Shown here in pieces: positions 32,340-41,283 of a DNA stretch of 64,000 bases (within the stretch, counting starts at the first letter, position 1; every line of letters begins with the position of its first letter). The notes under the pieces were generated by a model. That model saw only the letters and a program-made list of their open reading frames with translations, was not told where the DNA came from and made no database searches. Position numbers and translations under genes: made by a program. This stretch comes from Pseudomonas laurylsulfatiphila (GTDB taxonomy: Bacteria; Pseudomonadota; Gammaproteobacteria; Pseudomonadales; Pseudomonadaceae): assembly GCF_002934665.1 (NCBI RefSeq), contig NZ_NIRS01000005.1:710917-774916 (forward strand), read 5' to 3'.

Positions 32340-33119
32340 ATGAAATATCTTGCTCTGATCGTGTCACTTGTTGTGCTGGCCGGCTGCGCCAGCGGTCCCC
32401 GTTTTGACACCAGTCACCCTTCAGCCAATTACGACAGCCGTGTGCAGTTCGTGGTGGTGCATTACACCAACGCCTCGCTGGAGCGTTCGCTGCAACTGCT
32501 GACCCACGGCGAAGTCAGCAGTCATTACCTGATCGGTGACGACAAGGGCGCCACAATCTACAAGCTGATGGATGAAAACGTTCGCGCCTGGCACGCCGGG
32601 GAGAGCGAATGGGATGGCCGGACCTGGCTGAATTCCAGTTCCATCGGTATCGAAATCGTCAACCCGGGGTTCAAGGACACTCCAGCCGGACGCGTGTGGT
32701 ACCCCTACAGCGAAGATCAGGTTCAGTCCTTGATCGTATTGCTCAAGGACATCAGCAAGCGTCAGGGCATCAAGCCTCGCGACATCATCGGCCATAGCGA
32801 TATTGCGCCGTTGCGCAAACTGGACCCGGGGCCGCTGTTCCCCTGGAAGCGTCTGGCTGCCGAAGGCCTGGGTATCTGGCCGAACGAACAGGCGGTCGCG
32901 CGCCAGCAAATGCTGTTCGCCGATCAGTTGCCGAGCATCGGCTGGTTTCAGGCGCAATTGGCCCGCCTGGGTTATGCCTCGCCACAAACCGGCGAGCTAG
33001 ATGTTGCGACACGACATGTGATAGCGGCCTTCCAGATGCACTTCCGCCCGGCACGCTTCGATGGCACTCCGGATGCGCAAACCGCCGCGCTGCTTTTGGT
33101 GTTGAACCAGACAAAATAA
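32340..33119 (+). CDS. ampDh2: N-acetylmuramoyl-L-alanine amidase AmpDh2, lipoprotein
   Basis: A 259-residue zinc amidase that cleaves the lactyl-peptide bond of peptidoglycan fragments. It starts at ATG 32340 with a lipoprotein signal ending LAGC (Cys16), so it sits on the outer membrane. Amidase_2 motifs: QFVVVHYTNASLERSLQLL (zinc His), SHYLIGDDKG, RAWHAGESEW, IIGHSDIAPLRKLDPGPLFPW (second His and zinc Asp). C-terminal peptidoglycan-binding helices from about 205. The upstream frame to 32265 lacks a signal sequence. Its P. aeruginosa counterpart (PA5485) influences ampC induction. Confidence 0.92.
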   Translation: MKYLALIVSLVVLAGCASGPRFDTSHPSANYDSRVQFVVVHYTNASLERSLQLLTHGEVSSHYLIGDDKGATIYKLMDENVRAWHAGESEWDGRTWLNSSSIGIEIVNPGFKDTPAGRVWYPYSEDQVQSLIVLLKDISKRQGIKPRDIIGHSDIAPLRKLDPGPLFPWKRLAAEGLGIWPNEQAVARQQMLFADQLPSIGWFQAQLARLGYASPQTGELDVATRHVIAAFQMHFRPARFDGTPDAQTAALLLVLNQTK

Positions 33120-33195
33120 TGGCGCCCGCCCGGCGGTCAGGGCTTTTTCCCAATCAGCAGCTATAACTCATTGGTAATCCATCGGATATTACGCA

Positions 33196-34812
33196 ATGAC
33201 TGCTGCTCGAGAGACCTTCCGTAGTTGGTTCCATCGCCCCTGGTTCCTGGGGCTGATGTCGGCTGTCTTGAGCGCAACGTTATTGATGGCCGGCAGCCTG
33301 TTCGTCGCCATTCATCAGGTCGAGCAAAACGAAAGCGAAGAAATGAATGCTCAGGGTGAGCGCTTTCTCGCCCGCCTGGAACAGCTCTTCGGGCAACTGC
33401 GTGAAAGCCTGGACGACCTTGAAGCGCAACCGTTGCGCGGTTGCGATGCTGAAATGATCGCGACCTTGCAACAGGTTACGTTCAATTATCGCTTCGTCTA
33501 CGAAGCCGCCTACATGGACTCCTCGCGAATCTGCTCCAATCGCCCTCGCCAGGAAGGGCTGTCGCTGATTCGATCGCCAGACATCAAAGGCCCGACCTAC
33601 AGCTATTGGCTCAACACCACCACCGAACCCGATGAAAACCGCGCCGCCCTGATGCTGGGGCGCGGGAATTTCCGGGTCGCGACCTCTCGGGGGCATTTGA
33701 CCGATATGGTCGACCTGTCGCCGGGCAGCAGCCTGCTGGTCGTCCTGGACCATGGTACGCGCGCGATTCCGGTATTGGGGTCTTCCCAGATCTGGCCGCC
33801 GGTTGAGGCCTGGCCCCCGAAAAACCGTGATGCGCTGCAGATCACCCAGACACGCCTGATATACCGCATGCCCACCGACAACCCGGAGTATCAACTGGTG
33901 TTGATCAGCCTGCGTACGGGCATGCATATCCCGTCGGTCTGGTGGTGGCTGCTGCCGGCCAGTATTGCACTGGGCATATGCGTCGGGTTCCTGGTGTTCC
34001 TGCTGGTGCAACAGCGGCAGTCGCTGGATGCCGAACTGGCCGGAGCGATCCGACGGGGCGAGTTGCAGGTGCTGTATCAACCGATCTTCGACCTCGATAG
34101 CCGCAACTGTGTCGGGGCTGAAGCGCTGCTGCGCTGGCGCAGACCGGACGGTACCCTGACCAGTCCCGACCTGTTCATTCCGATGGCGGAGGACACCGGG
34201 CAGATTCGCCAGATGACGGATTTCGTCTTGCAACGCTTGCTCGAGCAACTCGGCCAGTTGCTGCGTGCCAACCCGCAACTGTACATCTCGGTCAATCTCG
34301 CGGCGTGTGATGTGATGGTTCCGCGCATCGGCCAGGTGATGGCGAGGCTGCTGACCCTGCACCGCGTCGCTGCGCGGCAAATCGCCTTCGAGGTTACCGA
34401 GCGTGGGCTGGTCGATGTGGTGGTGGCCCGGGAAAACCTGCAATCGCTGCGGGATGTCGGGCACCAGGTGTTGATCGATGATTTTGGCACCGGCTACTGC
34501 AGCCTCGCCTATTTGCAAACCCTGCCGGTGGACTGCCTGAAAATCGACAAGGCGTTCATTGATGCGTTGGGCCATGATGCCGCCAGCAGCGGTGTGGCCC
34601 CGCACATCATTCACATGGCCCAATCGCTGCATTTGAAGGTGATTGCCGAGGGCATCGAACATGAGGCCCAGGCCGAGTTCCTGAGCAGTGAAGGCGTGAA
34701 GTTCGGCCAGGGCTGGCTGTTCGCCCACGCGCTGAGCGCGGTTCAGTTCATTGAATTGATAACCCGGGGGCGACGTCGGGCGGGCGGCCGGCGCCTGGAT
34801 GACGAGGCGTGA
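33196..34812 (+). CDS. EAL-domain c-di-GMP phosphodiesterase with periplasmic CSS-type sensor
   Basis: A 538-residue inner-membrane enzyme. TM1 at about 15-38, a periplasmic sensor of about 200 residues holding two cysteines (RGCDAEM and SSRICSN), as in CSS-motif domains whose Cys pair senses DsbA/DsbB redox state, TM2 at about 243-266, then a cytosolic EAL domain. The active site is intact: GAEALLRW (Glu309), VNLAACD, FEVTERG, LIDDFGTGYCSL, LKIDKAFI and VIAEGIEH. No GGDEF. Nearby dsbA makes the redox link attractive but that is inference. Confidence 0.9.
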   Translation: MTAARETFRSWFHRPWFLGLMSAVLSATLLMAGSLFVAIHQVEQNESEEMNAQGERFLARLEQLFGQLRESLDDLEAQPLRGCDAEMIATLQQVTFNYRFVYEAAYMDSSRICSNRPRQEGLSLIRSPDIKGPTYSYWLNTTTEPDENRAALMLGRGNFRVATSRGHLTDMVDLSPGSSLLVVLDHGTRAIPVLGSSQIWPPVEAWPPKNRDALQITQTRLIYRMPTDNPEYQLVLISLRTGMHIPSVWWWLLPASIALGICVGFLVFLLVQQRQSLDAELAGAIRRGELQVLYQPIFDLDSRNCVGAEALLRWRRPDGTLTSPDLFIPMAEDTGQIRQMTDFVLQRLLEQLGQLLRANPQLYISVNLAACDVMVPRIGQVMARLLTLHRVAARQIAFEVTERGLVDVVVARENLQSLRDVGHQVLIDDFGTGYCSLAYLQTLPVDCLKIDKAFIDALGHDAASSGVAPHIIHMAQSLHLKVIAEGIEHEAQAEFLSSEGVKFGQGWLFAHALSAVQFIELITRGRRRAGGRRLDDEA

Positions 34813-34819
34813 CTGCGAT

Positions 34820-36610
34820 CTAAACCGTCAGCGCCATGTAGAACTGAGTACCCTGCCCCGGCCGTGAATAGACGCCCATCCGCCCGCCATGCAATTGCAC
34901 GATTTCCTTGCACAATGCCAGGCCAAGACCGGCGCCGCCTTTCTTGCGTCCGACCTGCACGAACGGCTCGAAGATCCGCCCTTGCTGACCGTAGGCGATG
35001 CCTTCGCCATTGTCCTCGACACTGACGATGACCCGATCGCCGTGGCGCCGGGCGTGCAGGCGTATCCGCCCGCCGGAACCGGTGTGACGCAAGGCGTTGT
35101 CGAGCAAATTATCGAGCACCCGCTCCAGTTGTGGCTGATCGGCCTGCAAACGCGGCAAAGGCCCCTGCACTTCCACCAGCAGACTGATGTCCTTCTCGGC
35201 GGCCGATGCGGCAAAGCGTGACTCAGCCTGTTCCAGCAGCGCCTCGATGGAACACGGCGCCAAGGTGAGTTTCTGCAAACCGTTCTGGTAACGCGAGAAA
35301 TTCAGCAGGTCATTGATCAGCTGCATCAGCCGCTGCATCTCTTCATTCACGGTATCGAGCAGGTCGGCTTCCCGGGAGTCCGGGGCAAAGTGCGCGCGCT
35401 CGCGGAACAATCCGAAGGCCATGTGCATGCCGGTGACCGGTGTGCGCAATTCATGGGAGGCGCGCAATACAAATTCGCTGCGTACCCGTTCGAAGGCTCG
35501 CTGCTCCGTGACGTCATGCAACACCATCACGGCCCCGAGAATATGGCCCTGGGTGTGGCTGACCGGGGTCAGGCTATAGGTCAGCAGTCGCGACTCGCCG
35601 TCGACTTCGACACTCAAGTCCTCCGGCGCCCGCTCCAGAGTGCCGCCGCGCAGCACCAGTTGCAGCTGCTCATCGAGTTCAGGGCGCTCCAGCGCCGTGC
35701 CCAATCCCTGTCCCAGGCGATCGGACTCCCAGCCCAGCTGACGCTGGGCCACAGGGTTAAGGTGTTCCAGATGGCCCTGACGGTCGATCATCAGCAGCCC
35801 GTCGTCGATGCTGTCGAGCACGGCCTGCAAACGCTGCTGGCCGGCCAGCAACTCATCGACATTGGTGGCCTGATGTTCACGCAGCGCCTGGGCCATGATC
35901 CCGAAACGCCGGGTCAACTGGTTGAGCTCCACTGCCGAGGAGATCGGCAGGGTGACATCGAAATTGCCCTGGCCGATATTGTCCGCTGCCTTGGCCAAGG
36001 CTTCGATAGGCGCCCCGAAACGCCGGGCAATGGCCTGCGCGGTCACGAAGCCGATGATCAGCACCGCCAGCCCCACCAGGGCGAGCAGCCCGGCGATCAG
36101 CAGTGCCCGCTCCCGGGCCTGGCGCTCGGTATCGTTGATGTTATCCAGAGCGCGCTTGTGCTCGGCGATCAGACCATTGCGCAGTGAGTTGAATTTTTCC
36201 GTCAGGTTGTCATGGCTGCTGAGCACAGTCGAAGGGTCCGGGGACGCCTCATAAGCTTCGATAAAGCGCTCGTAGTCAGCCTTGGCTTTTCTGAAGCCGT
36301 ACTCGCTTGCGTTCTGCTCGGGTTCCTGGGCGATGCCTTCCTCCAGCAATTCGAAGTAACGCTGCTTCGAGGCGGCGAAAGCGGCGGAGTCAGGCTTCTC
36401 GCTGAGCATAATGATCAGTTGGTCACCCAGGGTCTGGCGCAGCTTGAGTCCCAGGTCCAGGGTGATGAAGTTACTGCGGGTCAGTGCTTCCTGGCTGCCG
36501 GCCATCTGCATCACGCTGACCAGCCCGAGCAGGAGCCCGAGCAAGGCGACGGTGATCAGTGCGGAGATGCTCAGGAAAAGCCGGGTCCGCAATTTCATCG
36601 CCAGTTTCAT
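34820..36610 (-). CDS. kinB: Sensor histidine kinase KinB
   Basis: A 596-residue membrane kinase paired with AlgB. TM1 about 10-35, periplasmic sensor about 36-165, TM2 about 170-192, HAMP about 193-245 (FGAPIEALAKAADNIGQGNF), PAS about 255-365 (LDSIDDGLLMIDRQGHLEHLN), HisKA with phospho-acceptor His386 (RASHELRTPVTGMH) and a HATPase domain (DNLLDNALRHT, VEDNGEGI, GAGLGLALCKEI). In P. aeruginosa KinB is mainly a phosphatase of AlgB and restrains alginate. Start 36610 lies 10 bases after the algB stop, so the two form one operon. An ATG 4 codons later is an alternative start. Confidence 0.95.
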   Translation of the reverse strand: MKLAMKLRTRLFLSISALITVALLGLLLGLVSVMQMAGSQEALTRSNFITLDLGLKLRQTLGDQLIIMLSEKPDSAAFAASKQRYFELLEEGIAQEPEQNASEYGFRKAKADYERFIEAYEASPDPSTVLSSHDNLTEKFNSLRNGLIAEHKRALDNINDTERQARERALLIAGLLALVGLAVLIIGFVTAQAIARRFGAPIEALAKAADNIGQGNFDVTLPISSAVELNQLTRRFGIMAQALREHQATNVDELLAGQQRLQAVLDSIDDGLLMIDRQGHLEHLNPVAQRQLGWESDRLGQGLGTALERPELDEQLQLVLRGGTLERAPEDLSVEVDGESRLLTYSLTPVSHTQGHILGAVMVLHDVTEQRAFERVRSEFVLRASHELRTPVTGMHMAFGLFRERAHFAPDSREADLLDTVNEEMQRLMQLINDLLNFSRYQNGLQKLTLAPCSIEALLEQAESRFAASAAEKDISLLVEVQGPLPRLQADQPQLERVLDNLLDNALRHTGSGGRIRLHARRHGDRVIVSVEDNGEGIAYGQQGRIFEPFVQVGRKKGGAGLGLALCKEIVQLHGGRMGVYSRPGQGTQFYMALTV

Positions 36611-36620
36611 CGCCTATTGC

Positions 36621-37967
36621 TCACAAGTTGTACTGCTTGCGTTTGCGGTACAGCGTCGAAGCATCGATGCCCAGGGTTTTTGCCGCTTGGTCCAGCGTGT
36701 CGGCGGTGGCGAGGACCGCGCCGATGTGGGCCTTTTCCAGCTCATCCAGGCTCAGCGCTGCGCCGATGCGCGGTGCGTTGTTGACCGGGGTTTCGGCCAT
36801 GCCCAGATGACTGATCTCGACCCGCTCCTGCGGACAGATGATGCTCGCGCGCTCGATCACGTTGCGCAGCTCACGGATGTTGCCCGGCCAGCGATAGCCC
36901 AGCAGCGCTTCCCGGGCCTCGTCGCTCAACGTGCGCGCGGGACGGGCATACTCCTTGACGAAACGCGCCAGGAAACGATCGGCCAGGTTGAGAATATCTT
37001 CACGGCGTTCGCGTAGTGGCGGCAGGTGCAGGGTAATGACATTCAGGCGATAGAGCAGGTCTTCACGGAAACGACCATCGCGGACCATGTCCTCGAGGTT
37101 GAGGTTGGTGGCTGCAAGGATGCGCACATCGGCACGGCGGGTCACCGGGTCACCGACGCGCTCATATTCTTTGTCCTGAATGAAACGCAGCAATTTCGGC
37201 TGCAATGTCAGCGGAAAGTCGCCGATTTCGTCGAGAAACAGCGTCCCGCCGTCCGCCTGATTGACTCGGCCCAGGGTGCTTTCGCTGGCACCGGTGAAGG
37301 CGCCGCGACTGTGGCCGAAGAGTTCGCTTTCCATAAGCTCGGCGGTCAGCGACGGGCAGTTGATCGTGACGCAGGATTTCTTCGCGCGTTTGCTCCAGCC
37401 GTGAATGGCTTGGGACAGCTCGCCCTTGCCGGTGCCGGATTCACCGAGAATCAGGATATTGGCATCGGTCGTGGCCACCTGGCGCGCGGTCTCGAGTACC
37501 ACTTTCATGGCCGGGCTGTGGGAGTCCAGACCATCCTTGGGCTTGCGCACCTCACCTTCCAGGGCTTCCAGCCGCGCCGACAGCTGCCGCACTTCCAGTT
37601 GCTTGGCGGTTGCCAAGCGCAATTGATCGGGGCTGCACGGCTTGACCAGATAGTCGGCGGCACCGGCCTGAATCGCATCCACCGCCGTGTCGACGGCTGA
37701 GTGCGCAGTGACGATCACCACTCGCATCCAGGGCGCCTGGATACGCATCTGAGCCAGCACATCCAGGCCGTTGTCTTCGCCCAGACGCAAATCGAGGAAG
37801 CACAGGTCGAAGACCTGCCGCTGCAACAGGGCTTCTGCCTGCGCGGCGCTGGTGGCGGTGGCAACGCTGTAGCCTTCGTCTTCGAGGCAGTAACGGAAAG
37901 TACGCAGGATGGCGGACTCATCATCCACCAGCAGAATGCGGCCTTGGTGCTCAGTGGCTGATTCCAT
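36621..37967 (-). CDS. algB: NtrC-family response regulator AlgB
   Basis: A 448-residue activator. Receiver domain with phosphorylation site Asp59 (LCFLDLRLG), AAA+ domain with Walker A GESGTGKGELS, the sigma54-contact loop GAFTGAS, Walker B GTLFLDEIGDFP, and a C-terminal Fis-type helix-turn-helix (AAKTLGIDASTLYRKRKQY). ATG 37967 has AAGGAGCG upstream on the minus strand; the frame to 38054 is unsupported. In P. aeruginosa AlgB activates algD transcription and, with KinB, quorum and virulence genes. Two phased palindromes lie upstream. Confidence 0.95.
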   Translation of the reverse strand: MESATEHQGRILLVDDESAILRTFRYCLEDEGYSVATATSAAQAEALLQRQVFDLCFLDLRLGEDNGLDVLAQMRIQAPWMRVVIVTAHSAVDTAVDAIQAGAADYLVKPCSPDQLRLATAKQLEVRQLSARLEALEGEVRKPKDGLDSHSPAMKVVLETARQVATTDANILILGESGTGKGELSQAIHGWSKRAKKSCVTINCPSLTAELMESELFGHSRGAFTGASESTLGRVNQADGGTLFLDEIGDFPLTLQPKLLRFIQDKEYERVGDPVTRRADVRILAATNLNLEDMVRDGRFREDLLYRLNVITLHLPPLRERREDILNLADRFLARFVKEYARPARTLSDEAREALLGYRWPGNIRELRNVIERASIICPQERVEISHLGMAETPVNNAPRIGAALSLDELEKAHIGAVLATADTLDQAAKTLGIDASTLYRKRKQYNL

Positions 37968-38405
37968 TTTCCTACGCTCCTTAATGAATGATCTTGATTT
38001 AGTCCCGGAGAAATCGGGCAAGTTGCATGATTGATTCTGAGCCATTCCTGTCATGGCAGGGTAGCTTTCATCAGATGTATCGGTTCGCCGGCTGATGTAG
38101 CGGGTCTTTTAATAGATGCCCGGTTTCCGACAGCGGCCAGCGTGTATTTCTGACATCTGCGTCCTCCTCTCAATTCAAAAAATTTACACCTTCCTTCAAA
38201 CGAATCGTGCAATACGCACGACTGCACAAGTGGCATCGTGCAGGATGCGTACGATGTGATTTTCTTGATGATCGTAAGATATTGATATTAAAGGTAATTA
38301 ATTCGATTCAATGCTGGCATGCGGGCTGCAATTGTCTGGTTGACCAGGGCATTCAAAAACAAACGCCCGCTATCGAATACCGACCCGAGTGGTAGGAGCT
38401 CCAGG
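37968..38405. other. algB upstream region (438 bases without a gene)
   Basis: AT-richer than its surroundings. It must hold the algB promoter (minus strand) and possibly the start region of the small plus-strand gene at 38406. I see two imperfect palindromes at 38205-38221 and 38234-38256, listed separately, but no clear AlgU or sigma54 consensus. Confidence 0.6.
38205..38256. promoter_or_regulatory. Two phased dyads upstream of algB
   Basis: TCGTGC-AATAC-GCACGA (38205-38221) and CATCGT-N11-ACGATG (38234-38256). Both share an ATCGTGCA left edge and their centres are 32 bases apart, three helical turns, as expected for a dimeric regulator binding the same DNA face. The regulator is unknown. 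Confidence 0.4.
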
Positions 38406-38693
38406 ATGAACCGTCAACGTGCCGCCCACCTGCACCTCTCGCCTGTGCATATTCAGCAAGGACTGTTTGCTGTTCTGGCGCTGTTGCTCACCCTTATCGG
38501 CGGCCAACAGTTTCTGCGCTGGGAGCAGAGTCAGCAGCCGCAAGCGCCACAACTGTCGATTCAGCATCCGACCCAAACCCACTTCAGTGCTGTTGGCAGC
38601 CTTCAGGCCGATAGCACCCCGATGCGCATGATGGACGTCGACCAGGCCGGGCCTGCGGGTGAGATACGTCATCAGGAGCGCTGGGTGTTCTAG
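38406..38693 (+). CDS. Small single-pass membrane protein
   Basis: A 95-residue protein starting at ATG 38406, with AGGAG about 10 bases upstream (GTAGGAGCTCCAGG). One predicted membrane helix (about residues 22-40, LFAVLALLLTLIGGQQFL) with a basic N-terminus in and a polar Gln/His/Pro-rich tail out. No motif is recognised. It begins upstream of the DUF1328 gene on the same strand (72-base gap). By position it may match a small hypothetical near PA5482; its function is unknown. The frame is open upstream to 38319 without support. Confidence 0.6.
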   Translation: MNRQRAAHLHLSPVHIQQGLFAVLALLLTLIGGQQFLRWEQSQQPQAPQLSIQHPTQTHFSAVGSLQADSTPMRMMDVDQAGPAGEIRHQERWVF

Positions 38694-38765
38694 GTAAACA
38701 ATTTCCGCCGCAGCGATGTGCCGGGAAACGCAACACCTCTAAATAGAAGCGTAAGGAGAATCACC

Positions 38766-38930
38766 ATGTTGAGCTGGGCAATCACATTCCTGATCATTGC
38801 CATCATCGCCGCAGTTCTGGGCTTCGGTGGTATCGCGGGCACCGCCACGGGTATCGCCAAGATTCTGTTTGTCGTGTTCCTGGTGATGTTCATTGCTTCC
38901 TTCTTCTTTGGCCGTCGCGGTCGAGGCTGA
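38766..38930 (+). CDS. DUF1328 (UPF0391) small membrane protein
   Basis: A 54-residue hydrophobic protein: two helices (MLSWAITFLIIAIIAAVLGFGG; GIAKILFVVFLVMFIASFFFG) and a basic GRRGRG tail. It is the UPF0391/DUF1328 family, PA5482 type. TAAGGAGAATCACC places a strong ribosome site 9 bases before ATG 38766. Family members are often general-stress or osmotic-stress induced; function here unknown. A GC-rich hairpin follows. Confidence 0.85.
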   Translation: MLSWAITFLIIAIIAAVLGFGGIAGTATGIAKILFVVFLVMFIASFFFGRRGRG

Positions 38931-39153
38931 CATGAACGGTTTGTTCAAGACGCTGGCAGCCGCCCTGCTATCAGGGCGGTAGTGCCATGGCATGCGGGCT
39001 GAGGTTTCCCCGGCATGCCTGAGACTCTGATGCTGGGTCCGGAATTTGTACACGAAGGAGGTCACAGCGCCTCTTTCTATCTGCGTCACCTGAGGAAGGC
39101 TGGCGCATGACCAAGGGGTCGGGACGTTCTGCCTGTTTCAGGGGCGGAGTGAC

Positions 39154-39294
39154 CTACGGGTACAGGGAGTACTTGCGTAAGGACCGGGTCAGGAAAAGCT
39201 GCTGCGCAAGTTCGCCGGACCACCATGGCTCGACGAGCTTGCGAAGGGCTGGATCACGCAACACATTGAAATAGAGCGCTCGTCTCGATTTCAT
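39154..39294 (-). CDS. Possible small protein, 46 codons
   Basis: Reads MKSRRALYFNVLRDPALRK, then LVEPWWSGELAQQLF and LTRSLRKYSLYP, with ordinary Pseudomonas codons and a mixed, foldable composition. The only ribosome-site candidate, AAGGA, is 13 bases upstream, which is far. It could be a real small gene, or the remnant of a longer one. Not recognised. Confidence 0.3.
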   Translation of the reverse strand: MKSRRALYFNVLRDPALRKLVEPWWSGELAQQLFLTRSLRKYSLYP

Positions 39295-39509
39295 CACTGT
39301 TATCGCGTCCTTGTCCCTGTTACGTCGGAAATTACTTTTCCCGGTGTTTCACAGGCGACCGTATATCGAGAAAAATCCCTTTTTTTTGGCCGCGATTTTT
39401 CGCTTTGTCCTGCGGGATTTTGCTGAAAAAACAACGCTCGGCCACTGCTCAAAAAACATTCAATCTGCTCTGTGATGACCGGCTCACGGCGCTTATGCCT
39501 GCCGAAATG

Positions 39510-39530
39510 TCGCAATCGAACCGATTGCGA
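39510..39530. promoter_or_regulatory. 9-bp palindrome upstream of gltP
   Basis: TCGCAATCG (39510-39518), AAC, CGATTGCGA (39522-39530): perfect. A second palindrome ATGCCGA-T-TCGGCAT follows at 39555-39569. They lie 190-250 bases before the gltP start and could be operators. Confidence 0.4.
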
Positions 39531-39759
39531 CGTCGCGTTCAGCGGAAAAACCTCATGCCGATTCGGCATAGGGTAGGCGTTTACGGCATTAGACGGCGCT
39601 TCCTTGCATCGGAATAGTTGCGCCTTTTTTCGCCTGCCAGAGAGCCGCAAACACGCGCTCCGGGGCACCTTATACGGGGGGTAGATGCACTAGACTTTTT
39701 CGCCACGAGCGTTCCAGTTCGCGCATCTCCCTGAGTCAAACGCAAGTAAGGGTAAAGAT

Positions 39760-41091
39760 ATGAAGAAGGCAAAGCTTAGCCTCGCCTGGCAGATCCTCAT
39801 CGGTCTGGTATTGGGGATAGCAATCGGTGCGCTGCTCAACCATTTCAGTGCCGAAAAAGCCTGGTGGATCAGCAACGTCCTGCAACCAGCAGGCGATATC
39901 TTTATCCGTCTGATCAAGATGATCGTGATCCCGATCGTCATCTCCTCTTTGATCGTCGGCATTGCCGGCGTCGGTGACGCCAAGAAGCTGGGACGCATCG
40001 GCTTCAAGACCATCATCTACTTCGAAATCGTCACGACCATCGCCATCGTGGTCGGTCTGCTGCTGGCCAACCTGTTCCATCCGGGTGCCGGCATCGACAT
40101 GAGCACCCTGGGTACTGTGGACATTTCCAAGTACCAGGCGACGGCGGCCGAGGTCCAGCATGAGCACGCGTTCATCGAAACCATCCTCAACCTGATTCCG
40201 TCGAACATCTTCGCGGCCATGGTTCGCGGCGAAATGCTGCCGATCATCTTCTTCTCCGTATTGTTCGGTCTCGGGCTGTCGAGCCTGCAGGCGGACCTGC
40301 GCGAGCCGCTGGTGAAGATGTTCCAGGGCGTGTCGGAAAGCATGTTCAAGGTCACTCACATGATCATGAACTACGCCCCGATCGGCGTGTTCGCGCTGAT
40401 CGCAGTGACCGTGGCCAACTTCGGCTTCGCGTCGTTGATACCGCTGGCCAAACTGGTGATCCTGGTTTACGTCGCCATCGCCTTCTTCGCGTTCGTGATC
40501 CTGGGCCTGATCGCTCGCCTGTTCGGCTTCTCGGTGATCAAGCTGATGCGCATCTTCAAGGATGAGCTGGTACTGGCTTATTCCACCGCCAGCTCCGAAA
40601 CCGTGCTGCCCCGCGTGATCGAGAAGATGGAAGCCTACGGCGCGCCGAAAGCCATTTGCAGCTTTGTGGTACCGACCGGCTATTCGTTCAACCTCGACGG
40701 TTCGACCCTGTACCAAAGCATTGCGGCGATCTTCATTGCCCAGCTGTACGGCATCGACCTGTCGATCAGCCAGCAACTGCTGCTGGTCCTGACGTTGATG
40801 GTCACCTCCAAAGGCATCGCCGGCGTACCGGGCGTGTCCTTTGTGGTCCTGCTGGCCACCCTCGGCAGCGTCGGTATTCCTCTGGAAGGCCTGGCGTTCA
40901 TCGCCGGTGTCGACCGCGTCATGGACATGGCCCGTACCGCACTGAACGTGATCGGCAACGCCCTGGCTGTTCTTGTAATCGCTCGTTGGGAAGGCATGTA
41001 CGACGACGCCAAGGGCCAGCGTTACTGGAACTCTCTGCCGCACTGGCGTAGCAAGGAAAAGCTGCCGGCGGGTGAAGTTTCCAAAAACTGA
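39760..41091 (+). CDS. gltP: Glutamate/aspartate:proton symporter GltP
   Basis: A 443-residue DAACS-family secondary transporter (SLC1 fold) taking up glutamate and aspartate. Eight helices plus two re-entrant loops; the family signatures are ASSETVLPRVIEKMEAYG (HP1 serine-rich loop), SFVVPTGYSFNLDGSTLYQSIA (NMDGT-type motif; here NLDGS) and the MVTSKGIAGVPGVSFVVL HP2 loop. Start ATG 39760 is preceded by GGGTAAAGAT. PA5479 by order. An intrinsic terminator follows a REP doublet. Confidence 0.93.
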   Translation: MKKAKLSLAWQILIGLVLGIAIGALLNHFSAEKAWWISNVLQPAGDIFIRLIKMIVIPIVISSLIVGIAGVGDAKKLGRIGFKTIIYFEIVTTIAIVVGLLLANLFHPGAGIDMSTLGTVDISKYQATAAEVQHEHAFIETILNLIPSNIFAAMVRGEMLPIIFFSVLFGLGLSSLQADLREPLVKMFQGVSESMFKVTHMIMNYAPIGVFALIAVTVANFGFASLIPLAKLVILVYVAIAFFAFVILGLIARLFGFSVIKLMRIFKDELVLAYSTASSETVLPRVIEKMEAYGAPKAICSFVVPTGYSFNLDGSTLYQSIAAIFIAQLYGIDLSISQQLLLVLTLMVTSKGIAGVPGVSFVVLLATLGSVGIPLEGLAFIAGVDRVMDMARTALNVIGNALAVLVIARWEGMYDDAKGQRYWNSLPHWRSKEKLPAGEVSKN

Positions 41092-41100
41092 TACACCCCC

Positions 41101-41188
41101 TGTAGGAGCCGGCTCGCCGGCGATGAACGATAACGCGGAGCGACAGGTGCACCGCGGTGTGGCAATCGCCAGCAAGCCGGCTCCTACA
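41101..41188. repeat. REP doublet, GTAGGAGCCGG family
   Basis: TGTAGGAGCCGGCTCGCCGG... (41101-41123) and the inverted unit ending GCCGGCTCCTACA (to 41188). The arms are imperfect (CTCGCC versus CTTGCT). Same subfamily as 21995-22058. Lies between gltP and its terminator. Confidence 0.88.
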
Positions 41189-41207
41189 GATGTGTGGAAT
41201 TTCAATG

Positions 41208-41230
41208 AACCCCGGATAAATCCGGGGTTT
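41208..41230 (+). terminator. Intrinsic terminator after gltP
   Basis: AACCCCGGA (41208-41216), TAAA, TCCGGGGTT (41221-41229), then TGTCGTTT. 9-bp GC-rich stem with a short T-rich tail. Confidence 0.8.
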
Positions 41231-41283
41231 GTCGTTTCTGGCCACCCCGCTATCATTCGCGGATCTTTTGGGGGATTTGACTG

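Larger units (their letters stand above)
38931..39759. other. 829-base gene-poor interval before gltP
   Basis: Contents seen: an 8-bp hairpin CCGCCCTG/CAGGGCGG (38960-38979) just after the DUF1328 stop; a possible 46-codon ORF on the minus strand (39154-39294); an AT-rich tract around 39360-39425; and two small palindromes at 39510-39530 and 39555-39569 in the gltP upstream region. Longer open frames here (for example 39300-39668 minus) have unconvincing composition and no ribosome site. Confidence 0.55.

Noticed and set aside
33196..34812. Hybrid GGDEF-EAL reading of the phosphodiesterase
   Set aside because: No GGDEF motif is present; the cytosolic part is only the EAL domain.
39107..39274. 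55-codon plus-strand ORF with a GAGGAAGG site
   Set aside because: The ribosome site looks good, but the product is Ser/Arg-rich with odd codons and overlaps the more protein-like minus-strand ORF.
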